Assembly: GCA_019748195.1 (NCBI GenBank)
Contig: JAIEPW010000005.1
Span: 17,035 to 81,034 of the forward strand
Reading direction: 5' to 3'
Origin: Bryobacteraceae bacterium
GTDB taxonomy: Bacteria; Acidobacteriota; Terriglobia; Bryobacterales; Bryobacteraceae
Length of the DNA stretch: 64,000 nt
Shown: in pieces, positions 31,788-39,843 of the stretch
Layout of the letters: each line of letters starts with the position of its first letter
Numbering within the stretch: position 1 is the first letter of the stretch
The notes under the pieces: generated by a model
Told to the model about the DNA's origin: nothing
Databases searched by the model: none
The model's input: the letters and a program-made list of their open reading frames with translations, nothing else
Program-made: the position numbers and the translations under genes

Positions 31788-33422
31788 TCACGGCGCTAAA
31801 TGCGGCCGCAACTCGACAGTCCGGAACATTCGCGCGTCCAGCTTGACCTTCTCCGAATTCGCGATGTGATTCTGGATCAGCTCGAAGCTCTCCACTTCCT
31901 TGTCTGGCACCCCCACCAGAGCCAGCAGCCGGTAGTTGCCCGGCGGCACATTTGAGAAGCGGAAACTGCCGCGCTCGTCCGTCCGACCAATTTCAATTCC
32001 GGCGAATCGCCCGCGCACCAAAGGGTCCGGCACCAGAAACACCCTCGCGCCCGGTACGGGACGGTCCTCCGGCGGCTGCTTCACCACGCCGCTTACCGCT
32101 GCCGCATCGCCCCTTAAGCGGACCGTCAGCACACCGGGACCCGCGACCTCGAACGGACCATTCGTCACATCAAGTCCGTCGAACGTAGCACTCGCCAAGT
32201 GGTAGCCCGCGGGCCGGCCCACCCAACGAATGCGAAATCGCCCGCGGAACAAACGGACGGGACGGCAATCCGCCAAAGACAGATGGGCATCCCGCTCTTC
32301 GCCATACCAGCCGTTGCGATCCATCGGCTCGAAAACAATGATGCCCAATCCTTCCGGCGTGCGACTTCCCTCCTGAACCACCACACGCGTCTCCACCTGC
32401 AGCAGAGGCTCGAGCGCGAGAGCGGGAATCTCCACGTCGCGCTTGGTAACTTCTACAATCGCGTTCCCCAACCGGAACGGGCTGCCCGGATTTCGCACAT
32501 AAGCGACGATCCGATATCGTCCGGGGCCAACCCCGCACAACGCGAACCGCTCCCCTACAGCGATCGATCCGCCCCCCACGTTATTGCCGATCATGGGCCC
32601 GCCGAGCTCCCATACGCGTTCGAAATCAACCGATGCCATTCCCCCCGGCGGCGGAGCCGTTACCTCGCCGCGCACGCAGAAACGAGGTCCTTCCCGAACG
32701 CGCAGGTCGATACCCTCGCGATGTTCCGAGGCATTCAAATGCAAGGGAGCGGCATCGCGGAGTTCGCGGCCGGTGGGCCAGAAGGACGGCGCGAGCGGGC
32801 GCACCGCGGATGTTTCCGCGGGGGGCGCCGCCGCGGGCGCCAGGCGTTTGCGGTACTCACCGGTGCCCACGTAGTAAATCGCCTTGCCGAGGCCCTCGAT
32901 CGTGTAGTTGCCGCCGGAATCCGTAGAGGCGTGGCCCTGGATCATGTACGCGGCCGAGCCGTTGGAGAACCAGCGGTCCCAGGCGAGCACGCGGAGATTC
33001 GGCACCGGCTTGCCCTCCTCGTCCACCACTCGCCCGGAGATTTTGGATTCCGGGGTGAGCACAAGCTCCATTACTGCGGGTTCGTCCCCCTTCCGGACGC
33101 GCACTTCCTTGCGCATTCCAAGGCCTGCGCGGCGGTAGCCCGGCTTGTTGGCGAGAATCGAGTAGCGGCCTTCTTCGGCCAGCGGGATCGCGAAGCTGCC
33201 ATCTTCGGCGGTGGTGACGGAGGCGACCGGAGGCTCGAGGCCGAGGACGGCGGGACCTTGGGAGGGCAATTTTGTCGCAGTAACGTTCGCGCCGGAGACC
33301 GGTTTTTTCGAGACGGAATCCACCACGTGCCCGCGGATGGGGAACGCGGGGATAAATTGTGCTGCGAGAAACCCCGGACACGCGCAGATTGCCAGCACCC
33401 GCAGACACAACAACCGGATCAT
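31788..33422 (-). CDS. Exported protein with repeated carboxypeptidase-regulatory-like domains
   Basis: 544 residues. Signal peptide (MIRLLCLRVLAICACPGFLAAQ), then at least three regulatory-like Ig modules: IRGHVVDSVSKKPVSGANVT (about 30-110), ISGRVVDEEGKPVPNLRVLA (about 125-200) and VSGVVKQPPEDRPVPGARVF (about 445-520). No peptidase catalytic residues, so a structural or binding surface protein. The ATG overlaps the upstream stop (ATGA), which fixes the start and places it fourth in the 33.4-35.0 kb operon after the thioredoxin/rhodanese-like gene. Confidence 0.82.
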   Translation of the reverse strand: MIRLLCLRVLAICACPGFLAAQFIPAFPIRGHVVDSVSKKPVSGANVTATKLPSQGPAVLGLEPPVASVTTAEDGSFAIPLAEEGRYSILANKPGYRRAGLGMRKEVRVRKGDEPAVMELVLTPESKISGRVVDEEGKPVPNLRVLAWDRWFSNGSAAYMIQGHASTDSGGNYTIEGLGKAIYYVGTGEYRKRLAPAAAPPAETSAVRPLAPSFWPTGRELRDAAPLHLNASEHREGIDLRVREGPRFCVRGEVTAPPPGGMASVDFERVWELGGPMIGNNVGGGSIAVGERFALCGVGPGRYRIVAYVRNPGSPFRLGNAIVEVTKRDVEIPALALEPLLQVETRVVVQEGSRTPEGLGIIVFEPMDRNGWYGEERDAHLSLADCRPVRLFRGRFRIRWVGRPAGYHLASATFDGLDVTNGPFEVAGPGVLTVRLRGDAAAVSGVVKQPPEDRPVPGARVFLVPDPLVRGRFAGIEIGRTDERGSFRFSNVPPGNYRLLALVGVPDKEVESFELIQNHIANSEKVKLDARMFRTVELRPHLAP

Positions 33423-34291
33423 TGCGTTTTCTTCTCGCATGATTGAAATGTTGAGCCTGCCCCTATGGTCGCCACCTCTAGTCCATGCGCCACCAGTTTG
33501 CCGGCCGCGCTCCCACAGAGGCTGCCCGGAATTCTTCTGCAGTCCACAAATTGGAGGGTCGTTCGGTCAAGTTCAGAGGCGGCGCGGAACGTAATCTCAT
33601 CTAATGGCATAACGAGAGCCTGAGAAGTTTCATCCACATCCTCACGTTCTCGCGGATCGATCAAGTTCACTTTCTGAGACGCTCGAAGCTTCTGATACTC
33701 CTGCCAGGAATAATCTCGTACCGCACCCGGAAGCGAAACGGCCGCAGCCGCCACTACGCGCCCGTCCACGACCCACCGCCGAACCACTTCTTCGACATTT
33801 TCAGGAAGCCTCCCAACCCACAAGGCCGTCGTCTTGCCGTTGTGGTCGAGCGCAGCGAGCGTTGGGGTTGCGCCGGGTGACACACTGAGCCCGCCCCATT
33901 CTCTCACCACCCCCGCGTCAACTTCGAGAAGCTGCGAAACTTTAGCGATCTGTCCTGTAGTCGGTACGAATACTTTGGTCGGCACTTTTGCAGCCTGCGC
34001 CAGCTTCACCAGCGTTCGATGAAACTCTGCACTCGCCATGCAATAACGGCAATCGATGGAAAAAAAGATCGCCAAAGTTCTCGGAGATGGTCCAACGTCA
34101 TCTCTATTCGAGGCTAAGACGTTCGAGCCGACGGCGATCCGAGGCTTACTCGACTTCGCAATATCGACTCGGTTTGGTGAGGGTCGCATGTAGGTTGTGA
34201 TTCCAAGGACCACCAACGTCGCACATGCTACGATGACAGCTTCGCGACACACCACAAAAGACCACCTTCTTACTGCTGCGGTCAGTTTCAT
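33419..34291 (-). CDS. Membrane-anchored thioredoxin/rhodanese-like protein
   Basis: 290 residues. N-terminal transmembrane helix about 17-35, then a thioredoxin-fold region with a C81-RY-C84 redox motif (FFSIDCRYCMAS) and a conserved P-loop-like SPGATPTLAALD (the cis-proline position). The C-terminal 90 residues resemble a rhodanese domain (NLIDPRERED; FVDCRRIPGS), with Cys251 at the expected catalytic position but a degenerate active-site loop. It is likely a periplasmic thiol-disulfide protein. GGAGG ribosome site 6 bases before the ATG. Third gene of the operon whose first gene encodes an 8-cysteine peptide. Confidence 0.72.
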   Translation of the reverse strand: MKLTAAVRRWSFVVCREAVIVACATLVVLGITTYMRPSPNRVDIAKSSKPRIAVGSNVLASNRDDVGPSPRTLAIFFSIDCRYCMASAEFHRTLVKLAQAAKVPTKVFVPTTGQIAKVSQLLEVDAGVVREWGGLSVSPGATPTLAALDHNGKTTALWVGRLPENVEEVVRRWVVDGRVVAAAAVSLPGAVRDYSWQEYQKLRASQKVNLIDPREREDVDETSQALVMPLDEITFRAASELDRTTLQFVDCRRIPGSLCGSAAGKLVAHGLEVATIGAGSTFQSCEKKTQ

Positions 34292-34324
34292 TGGGCGCCT
34301 CCCATGGCGAGCTTACGATGGTAT

Positions 34325-34711
34325 TTACTTAACTAGATCTCTAACTTGTGGACCCAGTTGTCCCATCTCGTATGACAAAAGCACTTTTCCCTTGTACGGT
34401 CGCGCTTCGCTATTTTCGATGCCGAGAGGCCGGAACCTCCAGGTTGTGATCATCGCTTTGGCTGAATTCGAGATATAAATGTCTGGCGATTGCAAAATCT
34501 CAACAACACGAACTTCGCCGGAACTCCCGACTGTGATCCGCGCCACGAACGTGCCAACGACCTTCGCCGCCGCCGACTGTGACGGGTATTCTGGGAGAGG
34601 GCAGTTTATGCACTGCCCTCGGAACACTTTCGTCCCCACTCTCACAGTTGCGAGCTCAGAGATCGATAGTTGAGCTAAGCTGAATGCGAGGCACATATAG
34701 CGGACGAGCAT
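34325..34711 (-). CDS. TonB C-terminal domain protein
   Basis: 128 residues with an N-terminal hydrophobic segment (MLVRYMCLAFSLAQLS) and a TonB C-terminal-like domain: PEYPSQSAAAKVVGTFVARITVGSSGEVRVVEILQSP...AKAMITTWRFRPL. It lacks the proline-rich spacer of a true TonB, so it is unlikely to span the periplasm; more likely an exported or lipid-anchored protein using this fold for binding. GGGGGAG ribosome site before the ATG. Second gene of the small operon after the cysteine-rich peptide. Confidence 0.78.
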   Translation of the reverse strand: MLVRYMCLAFSLAQLSISELATVRVGTKVFRGQCINCPLPEYPSQSAAAKVVGTFVARITVGSSGEVRVVEILQSPDIYISNSAKAMITTWRFRPLGIENSEARPYKGKVLLSYEMGQLGPQVRDLVK

Positions 34712-34747
34712 ATAAAGTCTCCCCCTGCAACCCGGTTTCCTCCCAGC

Positions 34748-34981
34748 TCAGGGGCAGCTAGCCTCCCCGGAACACCGCTCACCGCAACTCTCAGCGGGCG
34801 AGCAACCATAGATGCCAGTCGATTGATTCTCGAGGCAGACACAAACGGTCCCTTCGCCGCCTGGGCAATCTATCTCGAGCTTCTGATCGCAGGCGGCGGG
34901 TCCTTCGTTCGTCAGAAGTAATGAAAAAGCCAGAACGGCCGCGGTGCGCACCGCAACTTGCAACAGCTTTTGTCTGTACAT
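34748..34981 (-). CDS. Small exported cysteine-rich peptide, 77 residues
   Basis: 77 residues. A hydrophobic N-terminal signal (MYRQKLLQVAVRTAAVLAFS...) is followed by a short mature part with eight cysteines (ACDQ, DCPGG, VCVCLE, YGCSP, SCGERCSGE, SCP), an even number suggesting four disulfides. Gly-rich and acidic, no recognised family. GAGG ribosome site about 10 bases upstream. First gene of an operon whose third member is a thioredoxin/rhodanese-like protein that could form the disulfides. Located 26 bases downstream of a hairpin and 93 bases from a palindrome. Confidence 0.7.
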   Translation of the reverse strand: MYRQKLLQVAVRTAAVLAFSLLLTNEGPAACDQKLEIDCPGGEGTVCVCLENQSTGIYGCSPAESCGERCSGEASCP

Positions 34982-35006
34982 TGGCCGGATTCCTCTCTCT
35001 AGAAGA

Positions 35007-35044
35007 GTTAGCTGCTCGCTTGCAATCCACACGAGCAAGCTAAC
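35007..35044. repeat. Inverted repeat upstream of the peptide operon
   Basis: Arms at 35007-35018 (GTTAGCTGCTCG) and 35032-35044 (CGAGCAAGCTAAC) pair over 12 positions with one bulged base. It lies 26 bases upstream of the peptide start, so it could be an operator or a 5'-UTR hairpin that masks transcription or translation signals. Confidence 0.65.
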
Positions 35045-35073
35045 TGATGTTGGACGGGTTCGAAAAAGCAAGA

Positions 35074-35095
35074 GTCAATCAGCCTAGTGATTGAC
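35074..35095. promoter_or_regulatory. Perfect palindrome, possible operator
   Basis: GTCAATCA (35074-35081), 6-base centre, TGATTGAC (35088-35095): a perfect 8+8 palindrome 22 bases long, sized for a dimeric helix-turn-helix regulator. It lies upstream of the cysteine-rich peptide operon, about 93 bases from its start. No regulator gene stands next to it. Confidence 0.6.
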
Positions 35096-35426
35096 CTCAG
35101 GCGCCGACAACAAGCCATCCGATAGCCGGAGAGGCAACAGTTCGTCACAATTCCAGCAAGGGGAGAGGCGATACTTCAACTGATTTGCAGCTTATTGCGG
35201 CTTCATAATGTTGTCAAGCCCAAAGGGGTGAAACGCGCTCTCAAGTTTGCTCAAATGTCTTTGGCGACCTAAAAGTGTAACTCGGCTCACATAGGGAATC
35301 GGCACTCGGTGCCACAAAGTGGTGTGCTCCTTAGCGCAAGTCGAACGGAAACTCGCCCGTTGGCGAAAGCGCAGCTTCGGATTCGCCAACGCCGCCTCGT
35401 TACGCCATCAGGTCGTGAACCAACCC
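35096..35426. other. Intergenic region without a supported gene
   Basis: About 330 lower-GC bases. Short frames exist on both strands but none has a ribosome site or recognisable product. A small GGCGAA...TTCGCC inverted repeat lies near 35363-35388. It separates the peptide operon from the 35427 gene. Confidence 0.5.
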
Positions 35427-35996
35427 TCACCCCTCCCGCAACCGTCCCCCCGCACCAGCCTTCTGCCGCACGGCTTGCCAGCGGCGGCGGAACCAGGTTG
35501 ACTGTCGCAGCCTCTCGCGCCACCGCTGCAGCTTCCCCCGCAGCCACCGATACACCGGCAGCGACCGCCACAAGCCGTACGCCAGGTTTCGCAACCTGAG
35601 AATCCGCTCGTAAGTCCAGGCCACCGGCCGAATGATGAGCAACGCGGGGCGGGTCAGCTCGAACAGGTGCGCCACCAGCGCGGTACCACCCACCTTGGCC
35701 CCCATCAGCGCGCCGAATCCGGCGACGAACTGCCCCTTCGCCATCAGGTAATACGCGAGCAGCTTCACCGGCAGCAGCCCCAGGCCGGGAACCGCCAGCA
35801 GAAGCAGCGCCGCCCAGGGCGGCGCGCGACGGATGGCCGCTTCGACCACCCGCAGCAGCGGCAGGCGCCCGATCCAGCGGAAGACGATCTCCAGCCGCCA
35901 CTGCAGTTCCTCGAAGGCGAGGACCAGCGACGCCGCCGCCAGCAGCGGCAGCGTCAACAGCCGCCGAAGCTTGCGTAAGGCAGGGGCCATGGCCAC
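35427..35996 (-). CDS. Hypothetical membrane protein
   Basis: About 187-189 residues, with two start ATGs in frame. Hydrophobic segments at about 12-28 and 60-82 (AALLLLAVPGLGLLPVKLLAYYL), with a third, weaker one around 88-105, and a long basic C-terminal tail (RWRERLRQSTWFRRRWQAVRQK). No family recognised. Located 8 bases from the M28 peptidase stop, same strand, so it may be the last gene of a short operon with it. Confidence 0.6.
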   Translation of the reverse strand: MAMAPALRKLRRLLTLPLLAAASLVLAFEELQWRLEIVFRWIGRLPLLRVVEAAIRRAPPWAALLLLAVPGLGLLPVKLLAYYLMAKGQFVAGFGALMGAKVGGTALVAHLFELTRPALLIIRPVAWTYERILRLRNLAYGLWRSLPVYRWLRGKLQRWRERLRQSTWFRRRWQAVRQKAGAGGRLREG

Positions 35997-36004
35997 AGTA
36001 TGAG

Positions 36005-37375
36005 CTACTGGTCGCTTTGCGTGTCGACTTTGGCGCGCGCGCGCGGCCGGGGCACGTAGGCGGTCACCAGGCTCTCGTTTCCGTCGCGATCGACGGCCTT
36101 CACGCCGAACACGAGCTCGTCAATGGACACGCCGGGAAGCAGAAATTCCGTGACGTTGCCCGCGTAAGTCTCGCGCTCCCAAAAGGGCGCCGTCGTGGAG
36201 CGAGCGACGACCATATAGCCGGCGATGTCGGATTCCACGCCGGCCTTCCACCGGAGATGGGCATCGTAGCGGCTTTTCCCGCGGCCGAGCATCAGGTTGG
36301 AAGTCTTGCGCCCTTCGCGTTCCACCTCCTCCCAAACCACGGGCGCCTTGGGAGCCAGCGCCAGAGAAGCGGCGACAGCCGCGTTCACCCGGATCACGCG
36401 CGCCGTGTAGGGGACGCTGGCGTTCGCGAACGTGTCGGTCAGCGTGTGCTGGTTGGAGAAGTTCTCCGAGGGAGTTGAGAACCGTACGCCCGCGTAGCCG
36501 TGCTGGTTGAAGGGCGTGTGATCGCCGCCGCGGCCGAAGCGGTCGGCGCGGAAGATCAGGTCGATCTTCAGCGCGGGCACGTAGCGCTCGCCGATGTCCT
36601 TGATGTAGCGCGCAAGCTGGCGGGAGGCGCTGTCCGACGGATCCTCCGAAAACACGTTCAGGCGGTAGTTTTCGATGCGGCCATTGCCCGCGGTGTCCGA
36701 CCCGATGATGTCGTTGTTCAGGACGGCTTCGATGAGGGCGCCGGCCTTCCTGGCCTTCTCCGCGTAGAGCGTGGAGCCGAGCAGGCCGTTCTCCTCACCG
36801 GCGAAGGCGATGAAGACCAGTGTCTTGTCCCATTCATAGGCGCTCATGATCCGCGCGAGTTCCATCACGCAGGCGACGCCGGAGGCGTCATCCACGACAC
36901 CGGGCGCGTCGGCATTGGGATCGAGCGGAGGCCGGGGCCCACCGTCCAACCCGCCGCCCGCCGGAGCCTCGCCCGGACGGCGCGGAGGGAAGGCCAGCGT
37001 ATCGTAGTGACCGCTGATCACCACCTGATCCGGGTACTTGCCCGGAAGCACGGCCACCACGTTGTGCAGGTCGGTGTCGGCGGGGATGCGCGCCTGCTTC
37101 TTAATGCGGTGCGAATCGTAGGAAACCTGCAGCCGGGGTGAGTAACTCTGCAACTCGGCGTGAATCCATTTGCGGGCGGCGCCGATGCCGCGCACTGGAT
37201 CGTCCTGCGAGGACGAGGTATGGCGGGTCCCGAAGCTTTCCAGCTTCTTCAGAATCGCGGCGATCCGCTCCTCGGAAACTTCGCCGGCGATCTTGCTCAC
37301 TTGAGGGTGGATCGCTTTGTACTGGGCCGGCAGAACAGACACCGCCAGCAGGGACGTGATCAGAAGGTTTCGCAT
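36005..37375 (-). CDS. Exported M28-family zinc aminopeptidase
   Basis: 456 residues from the ATG at 37375; the open frame continues upstream but there it is antisense to the 37429-38409 gene. Signal peptide (MRNLLITSLLAVSVLPAQ). The two-zinc site is complete: His123-x-Asp125 in SGHYDTL, Asp162 in VVDDASG, Glu194-Glu195 in AGEENGLLGS, Asp222 in NNDIIGSD and His310 in NQHTLTDTF. The C-terminal 90 residues form a fibronectin-III-like domain (LRWKAGVESDIAGYMVVARS...FGVKAVDRDGNES). It removes N-terminal residues from extracellular peptides. It lies 53 bases after a metallo-beta-lactamase-fold gene. Confidence 0.93.
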   Translation of the reverse strand: MRNLLITSLLAVSVLPAQYKAIHPQVSKIAGEVSEERIAAILKKLESFGTRHTSSSQDDPVRGIGAARKWIHAELQSYSPRLQVSYDSHRIKKQARIPADTDLHNVVAVLPGKYPDQVVISGHYDTLAFPPRRPGEAPAGGGLDGGPRPPLDPNADAPGVVDDASGVACVMELARIMSAYEWDKTLVFIAFAGEENGLLGSTLYAEKARKAGALIEAVLNNDIIGSDTAGNGRIENYRLNVFSEDPSDSASRQLARYIKDIGERYVPALKIDLIFRADRFGRGGDHTPFNQHGYAGVRFSTPSENFSNQHTLTDTFANASVPYTARVIRVNAAVAASLALAPKAPVVWEEVEREGRKTSNLMLGRGKSRYDAHLRWKAGVESDIAGYMVVARSTTAPFWERETYAGNVTEFLLPGVSIDELVFGVKAVDRDGNESLVTAYVPRPRARAKVDTQSDQ

Positions 37376-37428
37376 AGCAGCTACGGATTGGAGGAGAAGA
37401 CGCCCGGCGGCGCCGGAATGTAACCGGC

Positions 37429-38409
37429 CTAATAGGACTTGGCGTACTTCTGCCGGGAATTGGTGATGGTAAACGACCCGTCCTGCCGCGCCTGCAGCAG
37501 GATATGCTTGCCCTGGCAGTCGTCGATCAGGTTGGCGATGAAGGCGTCGGGTGCGTTCGCCTCCTGGCCGCCGGCGTAGGAGAAGTGGAGTTGCCAGAGG
37601 TCGGCCGATGCGGCGATGGCGCGGACACTGGGCGGCGCGGCGGCCTTGCGGGGGCTGTTGTTCACGATCAGAGCCTTGGGTTTCGCAGCAGCCAGAAACG
37701 GTGTCGCATTCGCGCCTTCTCCGGTGACCAGCACCGCGGCCGGGCCGATCCGATCGGCGGGGCAGACCAGATCGTGCTCCAGGTCGGCGGCAAGGTCGTT
37801 CAGGCTGACCAGGCGGAAGTTCCCGTAGGTGAGGCGGAAGCCGATGGAGCGGCGATGCTCGCCTTCCTCGGCGGCAGGCCTGGGCGTACCGGCGCACGCG
37901 GGGTTCGCCGCCCCGGCAGAAGAGATCAACTCGCCTCCCGCGGAAAGGACTTCGAGCGTGACTCCCTTGAGGTCGATCTTCTCGCCGGCTTTCATCCGCC
38001 GCGGGGTGAGCGCGCCGCGCGCCTTTTCGTACTCCTCTTTCAGGCGATCCGCCATGCGGCCGGTTTCCACGGAGGGGCCCGGATCGAGGAACGCGCCGAT
38101 GGCTGCGCGTTCGGCGAGCGGCAGCACTCCGCCGGCGTGGTCGGGATGGAAATGCGTGACGAGCAGCGTGTCGATGCGCTTGACGCCCGCGGCCTTCATG
38201 GCGGCTTGAATCCGGCGCGCTTCGCGGGCTTCCGCTCCCTGCCAGCCGGCGTCAATCAGCATGGTCTGGCCGGAGGGCGCGATCACAAGCATGGCCTGAC
38301 CGCCTTCCGCGTCGATGAAGTAGATGTCGAGTGTCTTGGCGGCGGCGGCGGGAGTGGAGGCCAGAATCAGGAGTGCGGCGGCGTGCGCGACGCCCGAGCC
38401 CGGCTTCAT
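37429..38409 (-). CDS. Exported metallo-beta-lactamase-fold hydrolase
   Basis: 326 residues with a signal peptide (MKPGSGVAHAAALLILASTPAAAA). The MBL zinc motif is HFHPDH (His86, His88, Asp90, His91). The fold closest in wording is the ComEC/Rec2-like group: IYFIDAEGGQAMLVIAPSGQTMLIDAG. It probably hydrolyses a phosphodiester or ester bond in the periplasm; substrate unknown. A TAGCAT hexamer lies 6 bases before the ATG. Same-strand neighbour of the M28 peptidase and divergent from the zinc-ribbon gene, with only 60 bases between. Confidence 0.9.
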   Translation of the reverse strand: MKPGSGVAHAAALLILASTPAAAAKTLDIYFIDAEGGQAMLVIAPSGQTMLIDAGWQGAEAREARRIQAAMKAAGVKRIDTLLVTHFHPDHAGGVLPLAERAAIGAFLDPGPSVETGRMADRLKEEYEKARGALTPRRMKAGEKIDLKGVTLEVLSAGGELISSAGAANPACAGTPRPAAEEGEHRRSIGFRLTYGNFRLVSLNDLAADLEHDLVCPADRIGPAAVLVTGEGANATPFLAAAKPKALIVNNSPRKAAAPPSVRAIAASADLWQLHFSYAGGQEANAPDAFIANLIDDCQGKHILLQARQDGSFTITNSRQKYAKSY

Positions 38410-38469
38410 ACCCCGATGCTAGCATTTGCCTGAACCATGCCGTTCCACGTATCGTAATCAACAGTAGAG

Positions 38470-38949
38470 ATGCCGTTCTGTACCCAATGCGGGAATCAAG
38501 TGACGCCGGCCGATCAGTATTGCGGCCGGTGCGGCGCCGCACAGCCGCGGTTCGATACGCGCCAAACCGCATCGTCGGCGCCGAAGCTGGAGCAGATGAG
38601 CCCGCGCACGGCCGCCGTGCTCTGCTACGTGCCATTCGTGGGCTGGATCGCGGCGATTGTCCTGCTGGCCTCGGAACGGTTTCGCAACAACAGCCGCGTT
38701 CGTTTCCACGCGTTTCAGGGACTGTACCTCTTTGTCGCATGGTTGATCATCGAATGGGTGGTAAGCCCGGTGCTTTGGGTGGGCCCCTGGTTTGGGTTGG
38801 GATTTCCGCGTCTGCTGGAAGCTCTCCTGAAGCTGTCCGTGCTGGGCGCCTGGGTCTTCATGCTGGTAAAGGTGAGCCAGGAGGAAGATTTCCGGCTGCC
38901 GCTGTTGGGCGAGCTCGCCGATCGCTCAGTGTCGGAACAGCGCCCCTAA
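38470..38949 (+). CDS. Zinc-ribbon DUF4870-like membrane protein
   Basis: 159 residues. N-terminal zinc ribbon C4-x2-C7...C18-x2-C21 (MPFCTQCGNQVTPADQYCGRCG), then a DUF4870-like part with two or three transmembrane helices (AAVLCYVPFVGWIAAIVLLAS; RFHAFQGLYLFVAWLIIEWV; SVLGAWVFMLVKV). Function unknown, probably an inner-membrane scaffold. It overlaps the convergent isomerase-like gene by four bases. Confidence 0.85.
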   Translation: MPFCTQCGNQVTPADQYCGRCGAAQPRFDTRQTASSAPKLEQMSPRTAAVLCYVPFVGWIAAIVLLASERFRNNSRVRFHAFQGLYLFVAWLIIEWVVSPVLWVGPWFGLGFPRLLEALLKLSVLGAWVFMLVKVSQEEDFRLPLLGELADRSVSEQRP

Positions 38950-39830
38950 GCGCGCAGGCTGCTGAGATAAGCCCAGCTCTTCCTCAGGCTCTCGATCGGG
39001 TCGCCGGGGCATTCGTCCTGCTCGACAAAGAAGTGTTTGGCGCCGGCGGTGGAAGCGGCGGCGATTGCCGCGCGGATGTCGAGTGAACCGGACCCGACCT
39101 CGCGGAACGCCTCCGGCGGCAGCATCTCATGGAACTGATGGGCCGTGTTCTGAGCCTTGTCCTTCAGGTGAACCAGCGCCAGTTTCCCTCGCAGCAACTT
39201 CAGGAATTCGGCGGGATTCTGCCCGGCGACGCTGGCCCAGAAGATATCCGCCTCGAACTGAACCAGTTTCGGATCGAAGCCGGAGGTCAGCGTGTCAATG
39301 GGGCGCTTGCCTCCCTTCGCGGAAGCGAATTCGAAGGCGTGGTGGTGATACGCCAACTGGATTCCCAGCTCGCGGCACTGGCGGCCGAAGCGGTTCATCC
39401 GATCCGCCAGTTCTTCATAGTTGCCGCGCTCTTCGGGAACCAGGTACGCGATCACGGCGTAGCGGATTCCGGCCGCCTTCAACTCGTTCAGGACGCGGGT
39501 GGCCTCCAGCGGCTTCTCCGGATAGGTGGCTCCGAAGCGTTTCGCGAAGGCCGCGCCTTCGGCCCACTTCCCCGTCACCAGGGCCGACTCGAGGTGACAA
39601 CTGATGGGGATCAGCGAGTGCTTCCTCAGGATCGGGAGCACGTCCAACTGGCGGCGAACGATCTCCACCTCGCGGTATCCGATTTCGGCGAGCCTGCGGA
39701 TGGCGGTCTCCGGGTCCTTCTCGATCTGGTTGCGCAGCGTGTAAAGCTGCGCTCCGTACTGGGGCGGGCGTTGCGCATTCAGCATCGGTGCGGCACTGGC
39801 GAGCAGGAAACTGCGGCGATCCATTGGCAT
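38946..39830 (-). CDS. Exported sugar-phosphate isomerase/epimerase-like TIM barrel
   Basis: 294 residues. Tat-type signal (MPMDRRSFLLASAAPMLNA). The body is a xylose-isomerase-like TIM barrel: YGAQLYTLRNQIEKDPETAIRRLAEIGYREVEI, then PISCHLESALV, LAYHHHAFEF, VQFEADIFWASVAGQNP, VHLKDKAQN and HFFVEQDECPGDP, giving the histidine/glutamate/aspartate metal-site pattern of the family. It probably isomerises a sugar outside the cytoplasm. An ATG two codons in, preceded by TAAACT six bases upstream, is an alternative start. Confidence 0.88.
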   Translation of the reverse strand: MPMDRRSFLLASAAPMLNAQRPPQYGAQLYTLRNQIEKDPETAIRRLAEIGYREVEIVRRQLDVLPILRKHSLIPISCHLESALVTGKWAEGAAFAKRFGATYPEKPLEATRVLNELKAAGIRYAVIAYLVPEERGNYEELADRMNRFGRQCRELGIQLAYHHHAFEFASAKGGKRPIDTLTSGFDPKLVQFEADIFWASVAGQNPAEFLKLLRGKLALVHLKDKAQNTAHQFHEMLPPEAFREVGSGSLDIRAAIAAASTAGAKHFFVEQDECPGDPIESLRKSWAYLSSLRA

Positions 39831-39843
39831 AGTTTATGCCCGA

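Noticed and set aside
37376..37897. N-terminal extension of the M28 peptidase frame
   Set aside because: It overlaps the metallo-beta-lactamase-fold gene and is arginine/proline-rich; the signal peptide starts at 37375.
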